Below are positions 8,471-16,174 of a stretch of DNA of 21,651 nt, in pieces. A program made the position numbers and the translations under genes. Each line of letters begins with the position of its first letter. Within the stretch, counting starts at the first letter, position 1. The notes beneath the pieces are model-generated. The model was not told the origin of the DNA. It made no database searches and saw nothing but the letters and a program-made list of their open reading frames with translations. Source of the DNA: Candidatus Cloacimonadota bacterium (GTDB lineage Bacteria; Cloacimonadota; Cloacimonadia; Cloacimonadales; WRIO01); contig JALNXV010000015.1 in assembly GCA_023230175.1 (NCBI GenBank), positions 1 through 21,651 on the forward strand. Reading direction: 5' to 3'.

Positions 8471-9754
8471 ATGAGAGATGAAAGAAAACTGCGTATGAAT
8501 ATTTTTGATAAGGCTATTGCCTATGTTGATCTGAACAGGGATGAACTATTTTCAATTCTTTCTGGCTTGGTCAGAATCGATACGCAGAATTTCGATGCTT
8601 ATGGCAATGAGAAAGAGGGTCAGCTTTATGTTGCCCAATGGCTTGAAGCAAATGGATTCAAGCCTCAGATTTATTCTCCAGATTCTGTTCCTAATATCAA
8701 GAATCACAAAGATTATCTTGCAGGAAGAGGTCTGGAAAATCGTCCTAATGTCAGCGTTCAATATGAGGAAGGAAAATCAGGTGGTGTAATGCTTGCTGCA
8801 CACATGGACACTGTGCTGGTTGGAAACCCTGAATCATGGAAATTTGACCCTTTCGGAGGAGCCATTCAAAGTGGAAGGCTTTATGGCCGTGGTGCTGGGG
8901 ATGACAAATGTGGTATTGCTGCGAGCCTTTTTGTCATGAAAACCTTGAAAGATCTTGGAATATCCTTGAAGAAGCCTCTGATGTTCACTAGCTATGTTGA
9001 TGAAGAAGACGGTGGTGGCGATGGAGCGCTTGCTGCTTGCCTGAAGTATCCTTCTGAGACTTTTGTAAACCTTGATGGGGGAAGCGGAGAAGTGTGGGTG
9101 GCAGGAATAGGCGGATGTGTTTACGAAATCCAAGTTTCTCTTGATCATCCTACAGATTCTGCTTCCGAGGTTATCGATGGGCTTTATATTCTCAAGCAGA
9201 AAATTGCTGAATTTGGAGAAAGACGCAAGATTGAGCTTCATTTAAATCCATTGTATTCCAATTCTGATATGGAACGTTCGGCTTTGAAGTTTTGCGGAAT
9301 TCAGGTTGGAAATGGAAATGTAGGAGTTGATTCTGGAAAGATCTCGTTTGTTATGCTTACTGATTCAAGCCAGAGCTCTGTTGAGAAGGAGCTTGCTGAT
9401 GTACTTGAAGAAACGAGGTCGATTCTTAGTCCAATTGGAATACTAGTCCATGATTTCTCCAGACTATCAAGATTCTTCAATTATGCCGAAAGCAAGGATA
9501 ACTATGGTGCTATTAGGGACTTTATTTACGCTCTATCCGAAGCTTGCGGCAAGAGACCCTCAGTAAAAGGTGCTTGCCTTTCCGATTTATCTGTTTTTCT
9601 GTCAGCAGGAGCTAAAAGCAGTTTTAATTATGGCATATTCAGAGATTTCGCTCTTGAGGGTGGAGCTCACCAGAAGGATGAGTACATCGAATGTGAAGAT
9701 CTGATTATCGAAGTGAAAGCTTTGCTTCTGTTCATTCTGAAGCATTGTCTATAG
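8471..9754 (+). CDS. M20-family metallopeptidase/amidohydrolase
   Basis: A zinc-dependent hydrolase of the M20 family (ArgE/DapE/carboxypeptidase G2 group), which cleaves amide or peptide bonds. The key residues are visible in a 427-residue reading: H111 and D113 in AAHMDT, bridging D144 in GRGAGDDK, E178/E179 in VDEED, D202 in LDGG, and the C-terminal metal histidine in GGAHQKDE. The start is uncertain: ATG 8471 gives this length, and ATG 8495 (419 residues) fits better with where family members begin; neither has a strong ribosome site. The substrate is unknown; an N-acyl group on an amino sugar or a peptide attached to a glycan would suit the neighbourhood. It is not a NagA-type deacetylase. 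Confidence 0.88.
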   Translation: MRDERKLRMNIFDKAIAYVDLNRDELFSILSGLVRIDTQNFDAYGNEKEGQLYVAQWLEANGFKPQIYSPDSVPNIKNHKDYLAGRGLENRPNVSVQYEEGKSGGVMLAAHMDTVLVGNPESWKFDPFGGAIQSGRLYGRGAGDDKCGIAASLFVMKTLKDLGISLKKPLMFTSYVDEEDGGGDGALAACLKYPSETFVNLDGGSGEVWVAGIGGCVYEIQVSLDHPTDSASEVIDGLYILKQKIAEFGERRKIELHLNPLYSNSDMERSALKFCGIQVGNGNVGVDSGKISFVMLTDSSQSSVEKELADVLEETRSILSPIGILVHDFSRLSRFFNYAESKDNYGAIRDFIYALSEACGKRPSVKGACLSDLSVFLSAGAKSSFNYGIFRDFALEGGAHQKDEYIECEDLIIEVKALLLFILKHCL

Positions 9755-9780
9755 AGAATTCAATTGCAAAAGGAGTAAAA

Positions 9781-10734
9781 ATGAAAAAGGAATTTAACTT
9801 TCAACCTTCAGCCTTTCTTCCAATCCGTGATACCAGCGTTCTGGATCACTGCCGAAGCATTAAGCGGGAAGAGATGGAATATACCAACGCTCATGGTTTT
9901 TCTGTTAGGGTCGTGCCGGATCCGACTTTGCTGCTTGTTGCAGATGTATTCGAACGGATACGCAAGAGCGATGAAGAGAACACCCATCTTACGATGATTT
10001 TTCCAAATCAATGGCCTGATGTGTATAAATCCATTGCATTTCTGTGCAACCAGCACAATATCAGCTGCAGAAACGTCGATGCATTTGCTATGGATGAATG
10101 GGCAGATGAGAATGGCAATGTAGCTCCATTGACCTATGGAGCAGGGCTTGGCTATTCTTTTAGGAAGCATTTCTATGGCAATTTCAGAGAGGATCTTAGG
10201 CCTTCAATAGAACATTGGCATGTTCTAACAACTGAAAATGTTAATGATTATTCCAAGATCATCGAAGAAGTTGGTAATGGAGGAGCTGATATGTGCTATT
10301 CGGCGAGCGGGTGGCCAGGGCATATCGCTTTCATCGATCCCCAGACAAAGGAGTTTGCTGCGAATTCGCTTGATGAATTCCTCACTCTTGGATCAAGGAT
10401 TGTAACACAGCATCCTCTGACGATTGCTGAAAACTCCCTGTTCTCCCCGATGGGTGCTGCTGGAGATGTCTATGCAGTTCCACCTAGGGCTGCAACGATA
10501 GGACCTAGGGATATTGCCCATGCAAGAGATCACTTTGAAATGCATAACATCACTTTCATAGGAGGTGATTCTTGGCAGAGGATGATCAGCAGGGTAATCC
10601 TTTACGGGCCTGTTTCGATGGATTGTCCTTCGTCAATCCTTCAGTTATTCAAAGGTACATGCTATGTAAGTGAACAGATTGCAAAGCCTTTTACTGGCTG
10701 GGTATGTGGACAGGATGTCTATACGGTCAAGTAG
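9781..10734 (+). CDS. NagB-like sugar-phosphate isomerase family protein with altered active site
   Basis: A 317-residue protein of the NagB/6-phosphogluconolactonase superfamily. Two hallmark regions are present: AFAMDEWAD (D105/E106), matching the NMDEY segment of glucosamine-6-phosphate deaminase, and GHIAF at 180-184, matching its GHIAFNEP loop. Around that loop the usual Asp-Gly-His becomes P179-G180-H181, and the Asn-Glu pair after GHIAF becomes I185-D186, so two members of the classical D141-H143-E148 group are changed. The start is ATG 9781 with AAAAGGAG five bases upstream. It may isomerise, deaminate or only bind a sugar phosphate. It is also longer than typical NagB (about 260). 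Confidence 0.75.
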   Translation: MKKEFNFQPSAFLPIRDTSVLDHCRSIKREEMEYTNAHGFSVRVVPDPTLLLVADVFERIRKSDEENTHLTMIFPNQWPDVYKSIAFLCNQHNISCRNVDAFAMDEWADENGNVAPLTYGAGLGYSFRKHFYGNFREDLRPSIEHWHVLTTENVNDYSKIIEEVGNGGADMCYSASGWPGHIAFIDPQTKEFAANSLDEFLTLGSRIVTQHPLTIAENSLFSPMGAAGDVYAVPPRAATIGPRDIAHARDHFEMHNITFIGGDSWQRMISRVILYGPVSMDCPSSILQLFKGTCYVSEQIAKPFTGWVCGQDVYTVK

Positions 10735-10761
10735 ATAATGCCCATCGAAAAAGGAGCCTCT

Positions 10762-11829
10762 GTGAGTACTTTTACTGGAAAACAACGCATTCTGATGGCT
10801 TTTGATCACAAGAAGTCGGATCGACTTCCTGTTTTTGATGTTGTCAACAAGCCTGATATGTACACGAATATCCTCGGCATGGATAACTTCTATGCCAAGG
10901 GTATCCCTGCGGTACGGCTGGCCTTGAAGATTGGCATGGATGCAGTGCTTGTCCATTGTGCTTCTTATACTTGCCTTGTTCAACCTCAGCAAACATGGGA
11001 CGGTCCTGACACCTTTACTGACAGATTCGGAATAAAATCCAAGATGATGAATGGTTCATGGCCGCTTGGTATGGCTATCAACCCGATTGAACCGGATAAA
11101 AGCTTTCTGAAGTTGATTCAGGATATGCCGGTGACTGATGCGGATGTTCAGGAAGTACACAATGCGGTAGCTGAAGCAAAAGACCGCATTGCAGTATTCG
11201 GAGGTGCCAGAAGCGCTTTTTCTTTCTTGATGATTGCACTCGGGCTCGAGAATCTTTCAGTTCTAATTTATGATGATCCGGATCTTCTGGAAAGCCTTGT
11301 TGCAGTAGCGGATGCTTATTGGACAAAAGTCGGTCTTAAGCTTATTGAGGCAGGATGCACTGCTTTGTATGTAGCCGATGATATGGGTATGAATCAAACC
11401 ACTCTCATATCTCCGTCGATGCTTAGGAAGTTTTTTATTCCTTCTCTTAAGAAACAGATCAGTACTTGGAAAGCTGCTGGAGGAAGGGTGATCCTGCATT
11501 CATGTGGAAATATCAATGCAATCTTGGATGATATATCACTAATGGGTATTGATGCATTAACGAATCTTCAGGAACGTGCCGGAATGAATCTTGAGGCAGT
11601 GAAGAAAATTCATGGTTCTGATTTTGCCATTCTTGGCAATGTTGATGCTACTGGTGTGATGACTGGCAATGATAAGAAGGCAATAACCGAAGCCATCAAG
11701 CATGTGATTTCAATTGCTGGCGATGATGGAGGGCTTATAATAGCGACCGATCATTCTTTTCATCAGGGGATCCCGGAGGAAAATGTTCTTTATTTCATCA
11801 ATGAAGCTAAGAGGCTTGGTTCATTCTAG
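10762..11829 (+). CDS. UroD-family protein (methyltransferase MtaA/CmuA-like)
   Basis: A 355-residue protein with the uroporphyrinogen decarboxylase fold. The N-terminus GKQRILMAFDHKKSDRLPVF is typical, and HSCGN (H246, C248) matches the zinc-binding motif of UroD-like corrinoid methyltransferases. The third zinc cysteine usually found near the C-terminus is replaced by a TDHSFHQG stretch, as in a large uncharacterised subfamily. I use GTG 10762 because AAAGGAG lies five bases before it; ATG 10738 in the same frame lacks a site. No heme genes and no corrinoid protein are nearby, so a heme role is unlikely. It may demethylate or decarboxylate a sugar derivative, which is inference only. Confidence 0.82.
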   Translation: MSTFTGKQRILMAFDHKKSDRLPVFDVVNKPDMYTNILGMDNFYAKGIPAVRLALKIGMDAVLVHCASYTCLVQPQQTWDGPDTFTDRFGIKSKMMNGSWPLGMAINPIEPDKSFLKLIQDMPVTDADVQEVHNAVAEAKDRIAVFGGARSAFSFLMIALGLENLSVLIYDDPDLLESLVAVADAYWTKVGLKLIEAGCTALYVADDMGMNQTTLISPSMLRKFFIPSLKKQISTWKAAGGRVILHSCGNINAILDDISLMGIDALTNLQERAGMNLEAVKKIHGSDFAILGNVDATGVMTGNDKKAITEAIKHVISIAGDDGGLIIATDHSFHQGIPEENVLYFINEAKRLGSF

Positions 11830-11838
11830 GAGATTGCT

Positions 11839-13302
11839 TTGAAGGATGTTGTTGATGTTGTCATTATCGGTGGAGGCGTGGTGGGAAGCGCTGTTGCAAG
11901 AGAGCTTTCAAGATACGATCTCAGAATATGCGTATTAGAGAAAAACTTCGACGTCTGCTATGAAACCAGTGGTAGAAACACCGGTGTTGTTCACGGCGGT
12001 TTCGCCTACGATTCAGGAAGCTTGAAGGCCAAATTGTGTGTTGAAGGCAACCGAATCATGGGAGATCTGTCCAAAGAACTTGGTTTCGATTTCAAGCGAT
12101 GCGGGAAAGTCTTGGTAGGCAATACTGAACAAGAGCGTTCCTCTCTGGAAAGGACGATGGCACAGGGAGAAAGAAACGGTGTTCAAGGGCTTAGGATTAT
12201 TGAAGACGAAGAACTACATCAGATGGTTCCCTCCGTTGTTGGAAAATTCGCCATGTTCTCTCCAAACAGCGGCATAATTGATCCATTCGGATATACTATT
12301 TCGCTTGCAGAGAATGCTGTGCAGAACGGAGTAAGATATTATCTGAAACATGAAGTGACTTCTATAAGAAGAAATGGAGGATGCTGGGAGATAACTGCTG
12401 GGCATCAGCAATTCTGTGCAAGGTGGGTCATAAACTCTGCTGGTCTAGGCTGCAAGAAGATTAGCGATATGCTGGGCTTGTGCGGACTTGATCTTGTTTT
12501 TTCGAAGGATGATTACATTGTTCTGGATAACAGGCTTGGAAGTCTTGTTCCAATGCCAATTTACACTGTACCAAGCAATACATATATGGGTATTCATGTG
12601 ACTGTGACCACCGATGGCAATGTGCTTCTAGGTCCGACTGCTGAAGACAGAAAAGAATTTGAAAACTATGGCGTTGAGCAGAAGAACATCGACTATCTTG
12701 TTGACTGTGCTAGAGCACTTTGGCCACATTTCACAAAGGCTGATTTCATTCGCACATATTGCGGAGTACTGCCCAAATGGGTTGACAAGAATGGGCTTAT
12801 TCAGGATTTCGGAATTGAAATCAACGATGATTTTGCCCCAAACGCAATTAATCTTTTTGGGATTGAGTCACCAGGTTTGACTGCATCAATTCCAATTGCT
12901 CGTACTGTGATATCAATGATGAAGGAAAGAGAGCATTTGCTGGAGAAAGCAGATTTCAACCCGGTTCGGAAGAAGATTCTCAGGTTCTCGGATCAGTCTC
13001 CTGAGGAACAAGAGAGTATGATTGCTCAGAATTCGGATTATGGAGAAGTAATCTGCCGCTGCCAAAAGGTGACCAAAGCCGAAATACTTCAAGCAATTCA
13101 TAATCCGCTTGGAGCCAGCAGTATGATCAGCATCAAGTATCGCACACGATGTATGATGGGACGCTGCCAGGGCGGTTACTGTCAGATGCGTATTGCTCAG
13201 ATGCTTCAGGATGAACTTGGAATTAATGATACTGATTTACTTTATTCCAATGAAGGATCGAATCTTTTCTTCGGAAAAGTCCGCAAGAAGGCTGGCCAAT
13301 GA
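11839..13302 (+). CDS. GlpA-like FAD-dependent oxidoreductase with BFD-type Fe-S domain
   Basis: A 487-residue flavoenzyme of the DAO/glycerol-3-phosphate dehydrogenase family. The FAD-binding GxGxxG is at residues 11-16 with the acidic end of strand two at E34. The C-terminal 90 residues carry a BFD-like [2Fe-2S] domain: C406-x-C408, then C438-x4-C443, plus C448. The start is TTG 11839, supported by AGGAGA at 11828-11833. It overlaps the next gene by four bases (ATGA), indicating coupled translation with its GlpB-like partner. This architecture matches GlpA of anaerobic glycerol-3-phosphate dehydrogenases, but the context suggests a sugar-derived hydroxy acid or polyol phosphate as possible substrate instead. 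Confidence 0.87.
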   Translation: MKDVVDVVIIGGGVVGSAVARELSRYDLRICVLEKNFDVCYETSGRNTGVVHGGFAYDSGSLKAKLCVEGNRIMGDLSKELGFDFKRCGKVLVGNTEQERSSLERTMAQGERNGVQGLRIIEDEELHQMVPSVVGKFAMFSPNSGIIDPFGYTISLAENAVQNGVRYYLKHEVTSIRRNGGCWEITAGHQQFCARWVINSAGLGCKKISDMLGLCGLDLVFSKDDYIVLDNRLGSLVPMPIYTVPSNTYMGIHVTVTTDGNVLLGPTAEDRKEFENYGVEQKNIDYLVDCARALWPHFTKADFIRTYCGVLPKWVDKNGLIQDFGIEINDDFAPNAINLFGIESPGLTASIPIARTVISMMKEREHLLEKADFNPVRKKILRFSDQSPEEQESMIAQNSDYGEVICRCQKVTKAEILQAIHNPLGASSMISIKYRTRCMMGRCQGGYCQMRIAQMLQDELGINDTDLLYSNEGSNLFFGKVRKKAGQ

Positions 13303-14534
13303 CTGAAAAACACGATGTTGTGATTATTGGAGGCGGACCTGCCGGCTTGGCGGCTGCCGTCGAGATGAAGAAAAAGGGAATCAATGACATATTGTTGATT
13401 GAGAGGGAAAAAACCTTAGGAGGGATTCTAAGGCAATGCATACATGATGGGTTTGGCTTGATTCGTTTTGGGCAGACATTGAGCGGACCTGAATATGTTC
13501 AACGCTTCATTGATGAAGTTGACCATTTGGGAATTGCGGTTCTAACCGATTCAACTGTATGGACTGTCAGCAAGGACAAGGTCGTTACTGTTATGTCGCC
13601 GCAAGGAATGCGTACGATTCGGGCAAAAGCTGTGGTATTTTCAATGGGATGCAGAGAACGTACTCGCGGCGCTTTGGCTATTCCAGGAGAAAGACCGGCA
13701 GGAGTTTTCACTGCGGGAGTGGCTCAATCGTATATAAATCTTCACAATGAAATGATTGGGCACGAAGTTGTGATTCTTGGTTCCGGAGATATTGGAATGA
13801 TTATGGCTAGGCGTCTGACACTTGAAGGAGCCCATGTCATAGCTGTTTTCGAAATCCAATCTATTCCGAGTGGGCTTCCTAGAAATGTTCATCAATGCCT
13901 GGATGATTTCGGAATTCCATTGTATCTTAGCCATACAGTCACTGACATTCATGGAGCTGGTCGTCTTGAGAGTGTGACTGTCTGCAAAGTCGATGAGAAG
14001 CTTCATCCGATTCCAGAAACAAAGCAAGAATGGGCTTGCGATACACTGATTCTTTCTGTTGGACTTATCCCTGAAAATGAGTTGTCTCTGGATGCAGGCG
14101 TTACGCTTGACTCTTGCACGCATGGAGCTTCGGTCGATGAATTCTTCCAGACCGACCGGCCTGGTTTCTTTGCGGCCGGAAATGTTCTTCATGTTCATGA
14201 TCTTGTGGATATGGTTTCAATTGAAGCAGAGAAGATGGCGGATTCAGTTGCTGAATTTCTGAGGGATGGGTTCCTTCCTTTCTGTCCGTTAGAAGTCATT
14301 GTTGGCAAAGACATTGGGCAGGTTGTGCCAAACAGAGTTGAAGGGCTGCATGATGTTTCGTTCTTTATTCGAAGCAAGGGACAGCAGGAGAACTGCAGCA
14401 TCCAAGTAGTTCAGAATGGAACCGTCATAGCCTCTAAGAAGATGAGAAAAATGATTCCTGCTACGATGGCTGAAGTGAAGGTGAAAAAGAGCAATTTTCT
14501 TGACAGTTCTCCTTTGGAGGTGAGAATAGTATGA
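13299..14534 (+). CDS. GlpB-like FAD/NAD(P)-dependent oxidoreductase
   Basis: A 411-residue flavoprotein with two nucleotide-binding units: GGGPAG at 11-16 for FAD and GSGDIG at 161-166 for NAD(P). It also shows the GGILRQCIHDGFG stretch (41-53), the GCRERTRG loop around C118, and AAGNVLHVHDLVD near the end, all usual in the oxidoreductases found beside GlpA-like and DUF1667 proteins. It overlaps both neighbours by ATGA junctions, so the three are made together and probably form one complex. The likely role is to pass electrons between the GlpA-like flavin and NAD(P) or another carrier. Confidence 0.87.
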   Translation: MTEKHDVVIIGGGPAGLAAAVEMKKKGINDILLIEREKTLGGILRQCIHDGFGLIRFGQTLSGPEYVQRFIDEVDHLGIAVLTDSTVWTVSKDKVVTVMSPQGMRTIRAKAVVFSMGCRERTRGALAIPGERPAGVFTAGVAQSYINLHNEMIGHEVVILGSGDIGMIMARRLTLEGAHVIAVFEIQSIPSGLPRNVHQCLDDFGIPLYLSHTVTDIHGAGRLESVTVCKVDEKLHPIPETKQEWACDTLILSVGLIPENELSLDAGVTLDSCTHGASVDEFFQTDRPGFFAAGNVLHVHDLVDMVSIEAEKMADSVAEFLRDGFLPFCPLEVIVGKDIGQVVPNRVEGLHDVSFFIRSKGQQENCSIQVVQNGTVIASKKMRKMIPATMAEVKVKKSNFLDSSPLEVRIV

Positions 14535-14905
14535 AAAAAGTCTTTACTTGCATCATTTGCCCGAACGGATGTAACATCACGGCCGAAATTGATGGTGAGA
14601 ACATTATTTCAATTTTGGGGAATGGATGCGACAAAGGGATGCAGTATGTGAAACAGGAACTGACAGTTCCGAAGAGAACAATCACTTCTTCTGTTCTTGT
14701 CGAGAACGGAATTATTCCTCTTGCTAGTGTTCGCATTACCGATCCGATTCCGAAGGAAAGGATTCCTGATATGATGACATATATCCGTTCAATCAAAGTA
14801 GCGGCACCGGTTGAGGCGGGCTTTGTAATTGATCCGAATGCTCTGGGTTTGGAAACCAAACTGATAGTGACGAAGTCGGTTCCGTACGAAAGAAAACAGA
14901 AATAA
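14531..14905 (+). CDS. DUF1667 protein, small redox-module subunit
   Basis: A 124-residue protein with the N-terminal CxxCPxGC motif (C7, C10, C14) and a fourth cysteine at C33, fitting a small iron-sulfur or metal site. This DUF1667 layout is known from three-gene sets with GlpA-like and FAD/NAD oxidoreductases, as here. A GGAGGTG ribosome site about nine bases upstream lies inside the preceding gene, and the start overlaps its stop. It is the last gene of the plus-strand run. Electron transfer within the complex is the expected role, but the family is not biochemically settled. Confidence 0.85.
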   Translation: MKKVFTCIICPNGCNITAEIDGENIISILGNGCDKGMQYVKQELTVPKRTITSSVLVENGIIPLASVRITDPIPKERIPDMMTYIRSIKVAAPVEAGFVIDPNALGLETKLIVTKSVPYERKQK

Positions 14906-14952
14906 AATGAGATTGTCTTCCCTATGGGATAAGCTATGGATCTTGGCTTTCT

Positions 14953-15855
14953 TTAATTGAAGGAGAGTCCAAGTGATTCAAGCTCTTTCTTCATTGAGAG
15001 GCTCTCCTCTTTGGTGAATGGGTTTGCTGGGAATATTGCATTGCCAGTATCAAAACCCATCATGTTGAGGGTTTCCTTGACCGCCATGATTGCACCGCTG
15101 CTGCTGTGCCTTATCAAAGCGTCTATGACTTTGTTGATTCGATACTGCCAACTTTGTGCTTCCTTGAATTGTCCTGCTTGAAATGCATCATAGAGCTTGA
15201 CGAACCAATTTGCCATCACGTTATATGTGGTTCCGATTCCTCCGTCTGCACCCATTGCAAGGCCGCAAAGCAGCGTTTCGTCCGGGCCGTTTATAACATT
15301 GATGTTTCCTTCGTTCAGTTCGGTGATTTTATGCATGAGGAAATAGTCTGGCATTGTGAATTTAGCACCGATTATGTTAGGGGTCTTGAGTAGCCGTCCC
15401 ATCAGACTCAGAACGTTGATTCCTCCAAGCATTGAAGTGGCATAAACAATTACGGGCTTATCAGTGTTGTCTGCGATAGCGTTGTAATAGTCAACGAGCT
15501 GGTCCTCAGTGTAATGGAATGAGTATGTTGGAGGGAGTGAAGAGACTGCATCTACTCCAATCGAGTCTGCATGACGGGTGAGTTCGATTGCATCATGAAT
15601 GTTCGGCGCTCCAATATGATCAATGATGACACTGCGCTTTTTGTTGGCTTCAATGCAGGCTTCAGCCATTTCCATTCGAAGTTCCTTGCGAAGTGCAGGA
15701 CCTTCTCCTGTACCTCCAAGAATATAGAATCCCTTGACTCCTTGGGAGAGAAGCCAGTCAATCAATGGACTGACAGAATTCTTCTTTAGATTGCCATTCA
15801 CATCAAACGGTGTAATCAGAGCCGGCATGATACCTTTGAAAATCTTTTTATTCAT
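14953..15855 (-). CDS. DapA/NanA-family lyase, N-acetylneuraminate lyase-like
   Basis: A class I aldolase of the dihydrodipicolinate synthase/N-acetylneuraminate lyase family, about 300 residues. Counting from ATG 15855, the Schiff-base lysine is K165 (GAKFTM), the catalytic tyrosine Y138 (VIVYAT), and the carboxylate-binding loop is GGTGEG at 47-52. These fit pyruvate-forming aldol cleavage of a keto-acid sugar; true DapA function is less likely here. Its 3' end meets the DUF1667 gene head-on with 47 bases between. The start is uncertain: GTG 15885 and ATG 15879 are in frame upstream, but none has a good ribosome site; the good one belongs to an ATG at 15903 cut off by an in-frame stop. MNKKIFKG at 15855 matches the family's usual beginning. 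Confidence 0.88.
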   Translation of the reverse strand: MNKKIFKGIMPALITPFDVNGNLKKNSVSPLIDWLLSQGVKGFYILGGTGEGPALRKELRMEMAEACIEANKKRSVIIDHIGAPNIHDAIELTRHADSIGVDAVSSLPPTYSFHYTEDQLVDYYNAIADNTDKPVIVYATSMLGGINVLSLMGRLLKTPNIIGAKFTMPDYFLMHKITELNEGNINVINGPDETLLCGLAMGADGGIGTTYNVMANWFVKLYDAFQAGQFKEAQSWQYRINKVIDALIRHSSSGAIMAVKETLNMMGFDTGNAIFPANPFTKEESLSMKKELESLGLSFN

Positions 15856-15885
15856 GGTTGCAGTATACTTTGTTTCCATGTGCAC

Positions 15886-15903
15886 TTAAACAGTATTTTT
15901 CAT
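15886..15903 (-). other. Five-codon leader ORF ahead of the lyase gene
   Basis: On the minus strand ATG 15903 follows an AAGAGGA ribosome site at a normal distance and encodes MKNTV before TAA (15886-15888). It is in the same frame as the lyase, and a GTG and an ATG of the lyase frame follow within nine bases. It is either a leader peptide that allows re-initiation, or the remains of the lyase's original start after a nonsense mutation. Confidence 0.4.
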
Positions 15904-16111
15904 GGTTTCCTCTTAAAAAAACTCGATAAAATGTTTGCTTAGAACTTTTATTTGTTCTTAGAATGAATCAAGTGCTTTTATGAAGTTTTTCAGAAGGCCT
16001 ATATAGAGAATGCAAATTTCCTATATCTGTGTTGCCAGGGAGCGCTCACTGCAATTCAACAGGCCTACTGCCCGATACAGCAGAACCAAATAGCATGGGA
16101 TATTTGAACAG
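15904..16111. other. AT-rich intergenic stretch upstream of the lyase gene
   Basis: No gene could be supported here on either strand. It should hold the lyase promoter on the minus strand, although I see no clear -35/-10 pair. A short inverted repeat (AGAAC at 15941-15945, GTTCT at 15954-15958) could be a regulator site. The right-hand part up to the repeat copy at 16115 shows no structure I can interpret. Confidence 0.5.
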
Positions 16112-16114
16112 ATG

Positions 16115-16147
16115 AAAACTTCCGAAATCAAGCTTGCTTATGGTATT
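16115..16147 (+). repeat. 33-bp direct repeat, right copy
   Basis: Pairs with 846-878 at 32 of 33 positions, same orientation, about 15.3 kb apart. It lies beyond the lyase gene, so the two copies bracket the whole regulator-transporter-enzyme cluster. No integrase or transposase lies between them. Confidence 0.85.
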
Positions 16148-16149
16148 AT

Positions 16150-16163
16150 GCAGATATATCTGC
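16150..16163. promoter_or_regulatory. 14-bp perfect palindrome ahead of the 30-codon ORF
   Basis: GCAGATATATCTGC is a perfect palindrome ending one base before the GGAGG ribosome site (16164-16168) of the small ORF at 16175. Its core GATATATC is also found after the left repeat copy. It could be an operator, or a hairpin covering the ribosome site. Confidence 0.35.
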
Positions 16164-16174
16164 GGAGGTAAGCA

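Larger units (their letters stand above)
16112..16171 (+). pseudogene. Second copy of the broken transporter-like N-terminus
   Basis: ATG 16112 opens 19 codons beginning MKTSEIKLAYGI, matching residues of the fragment at 831 (KTSESKLAYGI) through the shared 33-bp repeat. After GI the frame runs through a palindrome (16150-16163) into TAA. It is too short for a gene. Like the left fragment it could be the scar of an old transporter gene, or both could be a recombination site that happens to read open. Confidence 0.3.

Noticed and set aside
10762..11829. Genuine heme-pathway uroporphyrinogen decarboxylase
   Set aside because: The HSCGN motif and the sugar-gene context point to the methyltransferase-like branch, and no other heme gene is present.
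13641..14198. 185-residue minus-strand open frame opposite the GlpB-like gene
   Set aside because: It is a shadow of a clearly recognised flavoprotein and shows no motif of its own.
14953..15855. Dihydrodipicolinate synthase for lysine synthesis
   Set aside because: The catabolic neighbourhood fits a pyruvate-releasing lyase better; the GGTGEG loop alone does not decide it, so the call is kept as NanA-like.
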